Assembly (NCBI GenBank): GCA_028714675.1
Contig: JAQTLV010000001.1
Location: 227,507 to 291,506, forward strand
DNA: 64,000 nt
Direction: 5' to 3'
Source: Sulfurovaceae bacterium
Lineage (GTDB): Bacteria; Campylobacterota; Campylobacteria; Campylobacterales; Sulfurovaceae
Shown here: positions 7,594 through 15,906 of the stretch, one piece after another
How the letters are laid out: each line of letters starts with the position of its first letter
Position numbering within the stretch: the stretch's first letter is position 1
Position numbers and translations under genes: made by a program
The notes under the pieces: model-generated
Told to the model about the DNA's origin: nothing
What the model saw: the letters and a program-made list of their open reading frames with translations, nothing else
Database searches by the model: none

Positions 7594-9399
7594 ATGAAAT
7601 CTATTTTTGATATTTTTTCTAAAACAGTTACCACAAAAGTAAAACTAAATGCACCATATGGTATCCATTTAAGACCATGTGCTAAAATTGCAAGTATTGC
7701 CAAAAGTTATGATGGAAAAGTTTTTATTATTTCAGATAAAAATAAAGTAGACGCTAAGGATATGAATAAAATTTTAGCTCTTGGGCTAAAAGATGGTGAT
7801 GAAATATTGTTGAGCGCAAGTGGTAAAAATGCTAATTTGATAATTGACAAGATTGCCACTTTTTTATTAACATTGACAAATGAAAAAGATAACAATGTTA
7901 AAATAGAGACTACTAAATCATTTGATTTTGAAGGTAAAGCCACAAAAGGAACCACCATAAGTAGTGGCATAGCGATAGGGATTCCTTATCTTTGGCAAAA
8001 CAATTTTGAGTGCAAGATTGTTGACAATCAAACTTTTGACAATGCATACAGACAAACACTTGACGATTTGAACTTGATGAGTGACAATGATATATTTATG
8101 GCACAAAAAGCTCTACTTGAGACATTGCCAAGCAATTCATTTGAAGAGTTTAAGAGTGCTATAAAAGCTGTTATAACTTCACTTAGAGGAAGTGAACATG
8201 AAGCCAAGATAGCAGATTATAAAGATTTGCTAAATTCCATAAAAACAAATATGAGTGACACCAAAAATGTAGAATTTCCAAAAAATGATTTTATAGTTAT
8301 TGCAGATGAATTACTCCCAAGCGATATCCTGAAGCTTGCAGACTCTTCAGCCAAAGGAGTAGTTGTCAAAAATCTATCACCAAGAAGTCATGCGGCACTA
8401 TTGCTTAGAAGTCATAAAATCCCAGCCATCAGTATAGATAAGAATATAGAGAATATAAATGATACTGTCATACTAGATGCAACAAATGGACTTTTGGTTA
8501 TAGAGCCAAGTGAAGATGATTTAGTAAAAGCAAAAAAAGAGATAGAGAAAAATAGTAGTAGTGAGTTGTTGGATTTTAAAGCTAGATTTGAGGGTGCAAT
8601 CACAAAAGATGGTAAAAAAATAAAAGTACAAGCAAATATAGCAGATGTGCAAAGTGCAAAAGAGGCTTTGATGAGTGGATGTGATGGCATAGGGCTTTTA
8701 AGAAGTGAATTTTTATTTCAAAAAGAAAAGCCAAGCGTAGATGAACAATGCAGAGCATATGGTGAAATTTTTGAACTTTTCGATGAGGTGACCGTAAGAA
8801 CGCTTGATATCGGAGGGGACAAATCACTTCCATATATCAAATTAAACGATGAGCAAAATCCATTTTTGGGCATTAGGGGTGTGAGGCTTTTAAAAACTCA
8901 TAAAGATATTATTAGTGAACAACTTTTGGCTATTTTAAAAGCGAGTAGAAAGAAAGATTTAAAAGTAATGTTCCCTATGGTTGCAACTGTGGATGAATTT
9001 GTAGAAGCAAAAGAGTTGGCTCTTACTATAGCAAAAGAAAACAAGTTGAATTTAGATAATGTTAGTTTTGGCATCATGATAGAAGTACCATCGGTTCTAT
9101 TTTTGCTTGAAGAGTTCAATAAAGTTGTTGATTTTTACTCTATCGGTACCAATGATCTCTCTCAATACCTTTTTGCAATTGATAGAACGCACAATTTATT
9201 GAGTATAGATTCTCATTCAAGTGTGTTATATGATGCCTTGAAACTCATAGCTGATAAAGCTTTAAGACCTGTAAGTATTTGTGGCGAGCTTGCAAGCGAT
9301 GAAGAGGCTGTAAGTAGACTCATCAGCATAGGCATAGATACCCTTAGTGTACCATCTAAGATAGTACCGACAATAAAATCAAGGATTAGAGATATTTAG
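7594..9399 (+). CDS. ptsI: fused HPr-Enzyme I phosphoenolpyruvate-protein phosphotransferase
   Basis: 601 residues, two PTS modules in one chain. Residues about 11-95 are HPr, with the phospho-acceptor H25 in YGIHLRP. Residues about 115-601 are Enzyme I: swivel-domain H266 in SPRSHAALL, the PEP-site stretch RTLDIGGDKSLPYIK, NPFLGIRGVR, IMIEVPSVL, GTNDLSQYL and C563 in SICGELAS. It takes phosphate from PEP and passes it to an EIIA. NagF-type proteins carry an EIIA in front of HPr; here the ten leading residues leave no room for one. Its 3' end (9343-9399) reappears in decayed form upstream of nagE, see that entry. PTS genes are uncommon in this phylum. Confidence 0.92.
   Translation: MKSIFDIFSKTVTTKVKLNAPYGIHLRPCAKIASIAKSYDGKVFIISDKNKVDAKDMNKILALGLKDGDEILLSASGKNANLIIDKIATFLLTLTNEKDNNVKIETTKSFDFEGKATKGTTISSGIAIGIPYLWQNNFECKIVDNQTFDNAYRQTLDDLNLMSDNDIFMAQKALLETLPSNSFEEFKSAIKAVITSLRGSEHEAKIADYKDLLNSIKTNMSDTKNVEFPKNDFIVIADELLPSDILKLADSSAKGVVVKNLSPRSHAALLLRSHKIPAISIDKNIENINDTVILDATNGLLVIEPSEDDLVKAKKEIEKNSSSELLDFKARFEGAITKDGKKIKVQANIADVQSAKEALMSGCDGIGLLRSEFLFQKEKPSVDEQCRAYGEIFELFDEVTVRTLDIGGDKSLPYIKLNDEQNPFLGIRGVRLLKTHKDIISEQLLAILKASRKKDLKVMFPMVATVDEFVEAKELALTIAKENKLNLDNVSFGIMIEVPSVLFLLEEFNKVVDFYSIGTNDLSQYLFAIDRTHNLLSIDSHSSVLYDALKLIADKALRPVSICGELASDEEAVSRLISIGIDTLSVPSKIVPTIKSRIRDI
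9343..9399 (+). repeat. direct repeat, copy 1 (3' end of HPr-EI gene)
   Basis: The last 19 codons of the HPr-EI gene (Leu-Ser-Val-Pro ... Arg-Asp-Ile-stop). They match 10867-10923 at 44 of 57 bases by hand alignment, 33 of 39 over the last 39. The two copies flank the porin gene. Confidence 0.75.
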
Positions 9400-9450
9400 T
9401 AGAGTTGGACCTGAGCCCAAACTCTAAAGTAGAAAGTTTAAGAAATTTTC

Positions 9451-10722
9451 TTAGAAATTATATCTAGCAACAAAACGAAGTAAGTCAAAACCATTCTCAT
9501 AAGTATTGCAAGTAGATATATTTGCATATGTAGCAGTTAGGCTTATATCATTTGCAACATTTCTTGTATAGCTAAGATCAAATTCTTTTAAATCCTCATC
9601 AGAAGGATTTACACCATTATAATCTGCGCCTTTTGCTACACCATAAGCTGTGGAGATATTTCCGCCAAGCAAATCCATATTGGCAGCGACTTTATATTTT
9701 TTTACATTTATGCCAGTATCATATGGATAACGCAAATAGTATCCACTTAGTATTTCATCTGCTATCATATCAGTATAAAGTGGTGATGTGGTGCCACCTA
9801 CTTGATACATCCATCCATCAACTTTAGGGTCAATTACAGAATATGCCGCCATAAGATTTACAGGACCAACTGATGTTCCTGCTTTTATACCATATGCTTT
9901 CCAGTCACCATTACTATTTTTGTCGCTAAATGTTCCGCCTTGTAAACCTACATTGAAACTATCTGTATCATACGCAGCATCTGCCCAAAAAATTCTTGCA
10001 AAATCTCTAATATCATAATATGTTCCCGTAAGGGTTAAATTTTCTATAGATTTATTTTGAACTGTTAACATGTATGCACCATTAGCAACGCTATTAAAAT
10101 CATTTATATCATAAAAATAATCATACTCACTGAACCAATCATCTGAAGATGCTGTGCCATTTAAGTTCGCATTTTTTACATATGCAAGTGCTACTGTTGT
10201 GTTTGGAATATCATTATTTACAACAAGTGCCGCATCAAATGTGTTTTTAAATACATTCCAATCTTCAGAGTATGCAAATGGCGAAAGTGATTTTGGAAGT
10301 TCTTGACGACCAACTTTAATCGCTGTATTGCCAAATCCATAAGTTAGATATAGTTGAGAAACCCATCCACCATTCAATCCACTATCCAAGCTTTGCATAG
10401 GATAAGCTACTACATCTTCATCCAAACCAAGTGTTCCAATACCTGAAAGTTCTACGCCTACACCAACACCAGCAACTAAATCTTTGTTTACTGCTCTAAG
10501 TTGAATACCTGCATTTGCAGAAGCTGCTTCTTGATCAAAGAAATTAACATTATCTACTTTCATCGTTTGATAATAAAATACACCTTGACCACTAAATTTC
10601 CAACCGCTATCTGTTGCTGGAACCACAGCTGGAGTTTCTACCGCTGGTTCTACTGGAGCTATATCTCCACCCGCCATTAAAATTGATGATGCTACCATTG
10701 ATAACAATAAAGTCTTTTTCAT
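9451..10722 (-). CDS. outer-membrane porin (Campylobacterota Opr/MOMP-like)
   Basis: 423 residues from the ATG at 10722, which has an agggga site upstream; the open frame continues 54 codons further but those residues are not protein-like. The start MKKTLLLSMVASSILMAGG is a signal peptide. A Pro/Val/Ala-rich linker (about 20-42) follows, then repeated amphipathic strands with alternating aromatic residues, ending in ...LLRFVARYNF, the terminal aromatic required for BAM-dependent insertion. These features indicate a 16- to 18-stranded trimeric porin, though the specific family is not certain. It sits between HPr-EI and nagE on the opposite strand, so a role in outer-membrane amino-sugar entry is plausible but inferred only from position. 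Confidence 0.82.
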   Translation of the reverse strand: MKKTLLLSMVASSILMAGGDIAPVEPAVETPAVVPATDSGWKFSGQGVFYYQTMKVDNVNFFDQEAASANAGIQLRAVNKDLVAGVGVGVELSGIGTLGLDEDVVAYPMQSLDSGLNGGWVSQLYLTYGFGNTAIKVGRQELPKSLSPFAYSEDWNVFKNTFDAALVVNNDIPNTTVALAYVKNANLNGTASSDDWFSEYDYFYDINDFNSVANGAYMLTVQNKSIENLTLTGTYYDIRDFARIFWADAAYDTDSFNVGLQGGTFSDKNSNGDWKAYGIKAGTSVGPVNLMAAYSVIDPKVDGWMYQVGGTTSPLYTDMIADEILSGYYLRYPYDTGINVKKYKVAANMDLLGGNISTAYGVAKGADYNGVNPSDEDLKEFDLSYTRNVANDISLTATYANISTCNTYENGFDLLRFVARYNF

Positions 10723-10866
10723 TACTATTCCCCTACTTTGTTTTTTAATATAACAAAGTATATCAATATTGTTTATATATGTCAATAAAATTAACCAAAA
10801 GTAAATGTAAAAATAATAAATGTGCAAAAAGTAACACAATAAATGACAATTGTATGCCATAAATTT

Positions 10867-10923
10867 TTTAGTATAATATCCCAAATAGTTACGACAATAG
10901 AATCAAGGATTAGAAATGTTTAA
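10867..10923 (+). pseudogene. remnant of an HPr-EI 3' end overlapping the nagE start (direct repeat, copy 2)
   Basis: Read in one frame this stretch gives FSIISQIVTTIESRIRNV followed by TAA, against LSVPSKIVPTIKSRIRDI and TAG at the true HPr-EI C-terminus: 10 of 18 residues are identical and most others are conservative. The remnant stop lies inside the nagE start (ATGTTTAA, 10916-10923), so an HPr-EI gene once ended overlapping nagE. Homology fades upstream of 10867. The remnant now supplies the nagE ribosome site (aagga) and contains a TATAAT. Confidence 0.7.
10872..10877 (+). promoter_or_regulatory. -10 box for nagE
   Basis: TATAAT 39 bases before the nagE ATG, in the 193-base gap between divergent porin and nagE genes. 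No clear -35. It falls inside the decayed HPr-EI remnant. Confidence 0.45.
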
Positions 10924-12313
10924 TTTTTTACAACGCATTGGTAAAGCTCTCATGACACCAATAGCAGTTTTGCCAGTAGCGGCACTTTTGCTTCGCCTTG
11001 GATTTGGAGATATTTTTGATGGGCAGATAGCAATGATTGCTAAAGTAGCAGGGGATAGTATATTTAGCAATCTTGATTTACTTTTTGGTATAGGCATAGC
11101 ATATGGATTGGCTAAAAATAATGATGGTACGGCAGCACTTAGTGGTGCAGTTGGTGTGTTGGTAGCAAAAGCCGTTTATCTTGGAATTGACCCAAATCTT
11201 AAAATGGGCGTTTTTATCGGTATCATTATGGGTGTGATTGCTGGAAGTTTATATAATAGATTTCATGAGATTAAACTACCAGAATTTTTAGGATTTTTTG
11301 GCGGCAAGAGATTTGTCCCAATTGTCACAACTTTTAGTGCTATAGCAGTTGGTGTACTTGCTGGATATTTTTGGCATTATGCGGGAAGTGCAATAGATGG
11401 ATTTTCACATTTTATAATAGACCTTGGTGCTTTTGGTACTTTTTTGTTTGGGGTATTAAACAGACTTTTAATCCCACTCGGGCTTCATCATATACTAAAT
11501 AGTGTTTTTTGGTTTCAACTAGGTGAGTATAGTTATGTAAAAGACGGAGTTGTAACAGTTGCAAATGGTGATTTGCATAGGTTTTTTGCAGGAGATAAAA
11601 GTGCGGGTACTTATATGTCTGGTTTTTATGCTGTGATGATGTTTGGACTTCCTTTTATGGCATTAGCTATGTATCTTAGAACTCCTAAAGCAAGTAGAAA
11701 AAAAGTTGGCGCTCTTCTAGCTGGTGTGGCATTTACATCATTTTTGACAGGCATTACAGAACCATTGGAGTTTATGTTTATATTTGTTGCCCCTATACTT
11801 TTTGTTATTCATGCGATATTAACTGGGCTAGCTCTTGCTACTGCACAACTTTTGGATATTCATATCGGTTTCGGATTTTCTGCAGGACTTATCGATTTTA
11901 TTATCAATTATAAATTAGGTCAAAATTCTATTTTTATTATTCCACTTGGTTTGGTATTTGGATTGATTTATTTTTTTGTTACATATTTTGTTTTGGGAAT
12001 TTTCAAAATAAATATATTTAAAGACGATGAACAAGCAGATGTTATAGTGAATAATTGCGATATAACAAATGAGTTTATAAAAGCTCTTGGCGGAGCGGAA
12101 AATATAGTAGAAACAAGCTCTTGTATAACAAGACTTAGAATGAATCTAAAAGACAGTTCGCTTGTTAATGAAGAGATACTTAAAAGCTTGGGGGCAAGTG
12201 GAGTTATAAGACCAGATAAAAATTCATTACAAGTTGTACTTGGCTCAAAAGCCGAAAAAGTTGCATCGGATATAAAAGAGCAGTTAGCATATAATAAACA
12301 TATAAACTCATAA
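10916..12313 (+). CDS. nagE: PTS transporter subunit IICB, N-acetylglucosamine type
   Basis: 465 residues: an EIIC membrane domain of about ten segments (1-360) followed by an EIIB domain with the phospho-cysteine C403 in SSCITRLRM. EIIC motifs closely follow E. coli NagE: GLHHILNSVFWFQLGEY, FFAGDKSAGTYMSGFY, MFGLPFMALAMYL and TGITEPLEFMF. The protein imports and phosphorylates an amino sugar, most likely GlcNAc, at the cytoplasmic membrane. E. coli NagE ends in an EIIA domain, but this protein stops after EIIB and the HPr-EI fusion also lacks EIIA. Sugar specificity between GlcNAc and glucose is inferred from sequence resemblance. No nagA or nagB is nearby. Confidence 0.88.
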   Translation: MFNFLQRIGKALMTPIAVLPVAALLLRLGFGDIFDGQIAMIAKVAGDSIFSNLDLLFGIGIAYGLAKNNDGTAALSGAVGVLVAKAVYLGIDPNLKMGVFIGIIMGVIAGSLYNRFHEIKLPEFLGFFGGKRFVPIVTTFSAIAVGVLAGYFWHYAGSAIDGFSHFIIDLGAFGTFLFGVLNRLLIPLGLHHILNSVFWFQLGEYSYVKDGVVTVANGDLHRFFAGDKSAGTYMSGFYAVMMFGLPFMALAMYLRTPKASRKKVGALLAGVAFTSFLTGITEPLEFMFIFVAPILFVIHAILTGLALATAQLLDIHIGFGFSAGLIDFIINYKLGQNSIFIIPLGLVFGLIYFFVTYFVLGIFKINIFKDDEQADVIVNNCDITNEFIKALGGAENIVETSSCITRLRMNLKDSSLVNEEILKSLGASGVIRPDKNSLQVVLGSKAEKVASDIKEQLAYNKHINS

Positions 12314-12326
12314 AAAGGAAAATGAG

Positions 12327-12647
12327 ATGCCTAAGATTTTAGCTTCAATTATATTTTTAATATCTTTTGGATTTGCAAATGATATATTTATAGGTACATT
12401 AGAAAAAGATGATGTTGGGCTATATCTAAAGCGATGTGCTCTAGGTTCTGATATATACACACTAAAAGATCAAGCAAAATCTACAATCATCAAAGATCTT
12501 GAAAAAAAATACACTAAATTAAAAAAACCAATAACTATTTCATTTGTTGCCGAGTATGAAGAGTGCAACGGCAAAAACTGCTTACTTGTTGACTCAATAG
12601 ATGAAATGACAGAAAATGAAAGTTGCCATTTATTGGATAATTTATAA
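12327..12647 (+). CDS. small secreted protein of unknown function
   Basis: 106 residues with a signal peptide (MPKILASIIFLISFGFA) and four cysteines in the mature part (Cys in KRCALG, YEECNGKNC and ESCHLL), suggesting two disulfides in the periplasm. I recognise no family. It starts 14 bases after nagE with a good aaaagga site and may be co-transcribed with it, but nothing else links it to sugar uptake. Confidence 0.65.
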   Translation: MPKILASIIFLISFGFANDIFIGTLEKDDVGLYLKRCALGSDIYTLKDQAKSTIIKDLEKKYTKLKKPITISFVAEYEECNGKNCLLVDSIDEMTENESCHLLDNL

Positions 12648-12745
12648 AAAAACACAAAGTATACTTAGCATTATAAAAATAAAATAAATTAATAAACTTA
12701 TAGCTATTTTAAATATATTTTTTAAGAATTTTAGTTTTGAAATGA

Positions 12746-12751
12746 TATAAT
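12746..12751 (+). promoter_or_regulatory. -10 box of the Sel1-repeat gene
   Basis: TATAAT in an AT-rich 127-base gap, 24 bases before the ATG. No -35 consensus. Confidence 0.45.
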
Positions 12752-12774
12752 AAAATAAAAAAGGTATCAAAAAA

Positions 12775-13524
12775 ATGAAGATATTAAATTTTGTTATTAT
12801 AGGGATGCTATGTCTTGGCATAGCAGGATGTTCTGAGGATTTAAAAAAAGATATAAATTTATCAGAAGATAAAAAAGATGTTAAAAAAACTCAAGAGACA
12901 CCAAGTTCTATAAAAGAGAAAGAAGAAAAGTGCAATGATAAAGACTATGAGGCTTGTTCTGATTTGGGTATCAATTATGAGGATGGAGATGGTGTCAAGC
13001 AAGACAAAGTCAAAGCTGCCGAGTTGTATAAAAAAGGTTGTGATGGAGGAGATTTCTTGGGGTGTAATAATCTTGGGATATTATACGAAGATGGTAGTGG
13101 TGTTGAAAAAGATAAGTCTAAATCAGCCCAATTTTATAAAAAAGCTTGTGATGGTGATTATGCTCTTGGTTGTTATAACCTAGGGATATTATATGACGAT
13201 GGACAAGGCGTAGAACAAGACAAAGTCAAAGCAGCCCAATTGTATAAAGAAGCATGCGATGGCGATGAACCTTTGGGGTGCAATAATCTAGGAGTAATGT
13301 ATGACAATGGCGAAGGGGTTGAACAAGATGAAGCTAAAGCCATTGAATTATATAAAGAAGCTTGTGATGGCGATGAACCTTTGGGTTGTGGCAATCTCGG
13401 AGATATATATGGAGATGCAGAAGACGCAAAGTATGATATAGAACTTGCCAAAAAATATTTTAAAAAAGCTTGTAATTTGGGCGATGACTATAGTTGTAAA
13501 GAATATGTTAAATTAGATAAATAA
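12775..13524 (+). CDS. Sel1-repeat lipoprotein (Hcp-like cysteine-rich protein)
   Basis: 249 residues. The leader ends in the lipobox LGIAGC, so it should be a lipid-anchored envelope protein. After a charged linker come five or six Sel1-like repeats of 36 residues, each with the core LG-x-Y-x-DG-x-GV-x-D and a cysteine pair (for example ACDGDEPLGCNNLGVMYD), the disulfide-linked alpha/alpha pattern of Helicobacter Hcp proteins. Hcp proteins have been reported to bind or hydrolyse beta-lactams, but the main role is usually taken as protein binding. Two adjacent repeats share almost identical DNA around GATGGCGATGAACCTTTGGG (about 13258 and 13366), a sign of recent internal duplication. The last repeat is degenerate. 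Confidence 0.85.
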   Translation: MKILNFVIIGMLCLGIAGCSEDLKKDINLSEDKKDVKKTQETPSSIKEKEEKCNDKDYEACSDLGINYEDGDGVKQDKVKAAELYKKGCDGGDFLGCNNLGILYEDGSGVEKDKSKSAQFYKKACDGDYALGCYNLGILYDDGQGVEQDKVKAAQLYKEACDGDEPLGCNNLGVMYDNGEGVEQDEAKAIELYKEACDGDEPLGCGNLGDIYGDAEDAKYDIELAKKYFKKACNLGDDYSCKEYVKLDK

Positions 13525-13531
13525 TTAAAAT

Positions 13532-14035
13532 ATGCTCAAATATATAGATGGCTACAATCCAAAGATAAAAGCTCAAGTAAAAGAGCTTATAAATCAAAAT
13601 AAGCTTGGGGAATATTTGTTAGCCAAATATCCACAAACACATACATACTCTACAGATAAAAGTTTATATGAGTATGTGATAGAACTTAAAAATACTTATC
13701 TAAAAAATTCTCAACCTATCTCAAAAGTTCTTTATGATACCAAGATAAAAGATATAAAATCAGCACTTGGAATTCATACTTTTGTATCTCGTGTGCAAGG
13801 CGGAAAATTAAAAGCTAAAAATGAGATTCGTATATCTCATATCTTCAAAAAAGTACCAGAATCTTTTTTGCGTATGATTGTTGCCCATGAGTTGGCACAT
13901 CTTAAAGTAAAAGAGCATGATAAAGCATTTTATAAACTATGTACCTATATAGAGCCATCATATCATCAGATTGAATTTGATGTTAGGCTTTATCTAATTC
14001 ATTTAGAACATTTTGGTAAACTTTATGAATGTTAA
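13532..14035 (+). CDS. YgjP/DUF45-type zinc metallopeptidase-like protein
   Basis: 167 residues with the zinc motif HELAHLKVKEHDKAFY, i.e. HExxH followed by a third His, as in YgjP-like (M48-related) proteins. Upstream is the conserved segment LGIHTFVSRVQGGKLKAKNEIRIS. There is no signal peptide, so it is cytoplasmic; the substrate is unknown. It starts 7 bases after the Sel1 gene. The 186-base gap that follows carries the nuo leader and shows GATAAT- and CATAAT-like -10 elements (about 14167 and 14181) without a clear -35. Confidence 0.8.
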   Translation: MLKYIDGYNPKIKAQVKELINQNKLGEYLLAKYPQTHTYSTDKSLYEYVIELKNTYLKNSQPISKVLYDTKIKDIKSALGIHTFVSRVQGGKLKAKNEIRISHIFKKVPESFLRMIVAHELAHLKVKEHDKAFYKLCTYIEPSYHQIEFDVRLYLIHLEHFGKLYEC

Positions 14036-14221
14036 AATATTCAAATAGGTTATAACCAACATAACAACAGATTTTAATTTCGGAATATTTGTTTCACATA
14101 GTTACATAAAAAAATTATAAGTATGCAAAAGTAGCAAGAAAAACAAAACACTTTAAACAACTTTAGGATAATATTATTTGCATAATAGGGAGATTTCCGA
14201 TTATCTTTAAAAGGGGTTGAT

Positions 14222-14611
14222 ATGACACACATTGTGAGCGAACATCCATATTTTGGTATTTTTGTTTTATTGTTCTTGACATTTATTGCATTTAGTGCAA
14301 CATTGAGGTTGCAGAGGTTTATCAGCAGAAAGCTGGCAAAACTTGATACAGAAAAACTTAAAATGACTATATATGAGTGTGGGCCTGAGGTTACAAAACA
14401 GCCAAATACGATTTCAGTTCAATTTTATCTTATCGCACTACTTTTTATACTTTTTGATGTAGAGATAATCTTTATGTTCCCATGGGCGATTGATTTCAAG
14501 CCTCTTGGTTGGTTTGGTTTTGTTGAGATGATATTGTTTGTGATACTACTTGCAATTGGATTTGTATATGCATGGAAAAAAGGAGCATTAGAATGGCACA
14601 GCATCAAGTAA
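14222..14611 (+). CDS. nuoA: NADH-quinone oxidoreductase subunit A
   Basis: 129 residues with three membrane helices. Typical features are the loop segment [11 protein letters not shown], with the conserved Cys of the Q-site loop, and the acidic helix [15 protein letters not shown]. It is a membrane-arm subunit of complex I near the quinone chamber. First gene of the 14-gene nuo operon, preceded by a strong aaaagggg site. It overlaps nuoB by 19 bases. Confidence 0.96.
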   Translation: MTHIVSEHPYFGIFVLLFLTFIAFSATLRLQRFISRKLAKLDTEKLKMTIYECGPEVTKQPNTISVQFYLIALLFILFDVEIIFMFPWAIDFKPLGWFGFVEMILFVILLAIGFVYAWKKGALEWHSIK

Positions 14612-15111
14612 ATTACGCTTCAAGTGCAGGATTACCTGTAGTATTGACATCTATTGATAAGTTTGTCAATTGGGGTAGATCAAATTCTCTTTGGCCATTA
14701 ACTTATGGACTTGCTTGTTGCGCTATTGAGATGATGGCAAGTGGGGCAGCAAGATTTGACTTCGATAGATTTGGAACAATTTTTAGAGCATCTCCAAGAC
14801 AAGCCGATGTCATGATACTGGCTGGGACATTGTCAAAAAAACATGCTGAATTTACAAGAAGACTTTATGATCAAATGGCAGAGCCAAAATGGGTAATATC
14901 TATGGGAAGTTGTGCGAATACTGGTGGTATGTTTAACACTTACGCTACCGTTCAAGGAGTTGATAGAATAGTTCCTGTTGATATTTATTTACCTGGATGC
15001 GCCCCAAGACCAGAAACTCTCCAATATGCGCTTATGATGCTTCAAAAGAAAATTAGACGCGAATCAGCAAATATGAAGAAAAATACAAAACAAAATCTAA
15101 GGTTGATATAA
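14593..15111 (+). CDS. nuoB: NADH-quinone oxidoreductase subunit B
   Basis: 172 residues. This subunit carries cluster N2, the last FeS centre before quinone: ligands are the adjacent Cys pair in [11 protein letters not shown], the Cys in MGSCANTGG and the Cys in PGCAPRPE. I start at the ATG at 14593 ([10 protein letters not shown]), which follows aaaagga inside nuoA; the frame is open 7 codons further upstream. Its stop overlaps the ATG of nuoC. Confidence 0.96.
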   Translation: MAQHQVNYASSAGLPVVLTSIDKFVNWGRSNSLWPLTYGLACCAIEMMASGAARFDFDRFGTIFRASPRQADVMILAGTLSKKHAEFTRRLYDQMAEPKWVISMGSCANTGGMFNTYATVQGVDRIVPVDIYLPGCAPRPETLQYALMMLQKKIRRESANMKKNTKQNLRLI

Positions 15112-15893
15112 TGAGAAAATACACACCAAAAGATAATGTTCAAAAAAAATCTTACTACACAGATAGATTTTATATATCCCCAAGAGTTCCTAGAAGTGAA
15201 GTAGAAAACCCAGGTCATTTTGCTGATGTGGTAAATGCTCTTAAAAAACTCATCCAAGAATCTTACGTTGAATTAAATCAATTGATAATTCACATCAAAT
15301 CAACTGATAACATAAAAGTCTTAGAAATTCTAAAAGAAAAATGTGGTTACACTGTTTGCTCGGAACTTAGTGCCGTTGATTATTTAGCACGTGATGGTGA
15401 ATTCGAAATTTTTTACCAAATGCTAAACATGAACAAAGCCTCAAGAGTTAGAGTGCTAACAAGAATCAAAAAAGATGAAGCAATCGAGAGCATAGTTCCT
15501 ATGTTTAAAATGGCAAATTTTGCTGAGAGAGAAATGTATGATATGTTCGGCATAGTAGCGAACAATCACCCATATCTAAAAAGAATTCTTATGCCAGAAG
15601 ACTGGGTAGGATATCCACTTTTGAAAACATATCCTTTACAAGGGGATGAAGCTGCTAGCTGGTACGAAGTAGATAAAATATTTGGTACAGAGTATAGAGA
15701 TGTTATAGGGCCTGAAAATAGAGACCCTGCTAAAATTGATAGATATGATACAAAGAGATTTTCAAGAGTTGGTCATGAAGTATCATTTGGTGAAGATATA
15801 TCTGACGGCGAACAAGAAAAAGATATTGAATATAGTAAAACATTCCTAGTTGATTATACTACATCACAAAAACAGTTAGACAAAAGAAAGTAG
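15111..15893 (+). CDS. nuoC: NADH-quinone oxidoreductase subunit C
   Basis: 260 residues, peripheral 30-kDa subunit. The signature region AEREMYDMFGI followed by HPYLKRILMPEDW matches NuoC. It is a separate gene rather than the NuoCD fusion of E. coli. Both ends extend beyond the core domain: a basic N-terminal extension and an acidic C-terminal tail of about 60 residues. It joins nuoB by a stop-start overlap and precedes nuoD by 13 bases. Confidence 0.94.
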   Translation: MRKYTPKDNVQKKSYYTDRFYISPRVPRSEVENPGHFADVVNALKKLIQESYVELNQLIIHIKSTDNIKVLEILKEKCGYTVCSELSAVDYLARDGEFEIFYQMLNMNKASRVRVLTRIKKDEAIESIVPMFKMANFAEREMYDMFGIVANNHPYLKRILMPEDWVGYPLLKTYPLQGDEAASWYEVDKIFGTEYRDVIGPENRDPAKIDRYDTKRFSRVGHEVSFGEDISDGEQEKDIEYSKTFLVDYTTSQKQLDKRK

Positions 15894-15906
15894 AGGGTAG
15901 AAGATT

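Noticed and set aside
9401-9427. Hairpin AGAGTTGG / CCAAACTCT after the HPr-EI gene as a terminator
   Set aside because: One bulge and no T-tract on either strand; left out as too weak.
9451-10866. Porin block as a transposon or insertion sequence
   Set aside because: The flanking direct repeats derive from HPr-EI coding sequence, and there is no transposase or terminal inverted repeat.
10723-10884. 54-residue N-terminal extension of the porin
   Set aside because: It places non-protein-like Tyr/Leu-rich sequence before an obvious signal peptide that has its own ribosome site.
12775-13524. Sel1 repeats as a CRISPR-like array
   Set aside because: The repeats are in frame, code for 36-residue units and have no uniform spacers.
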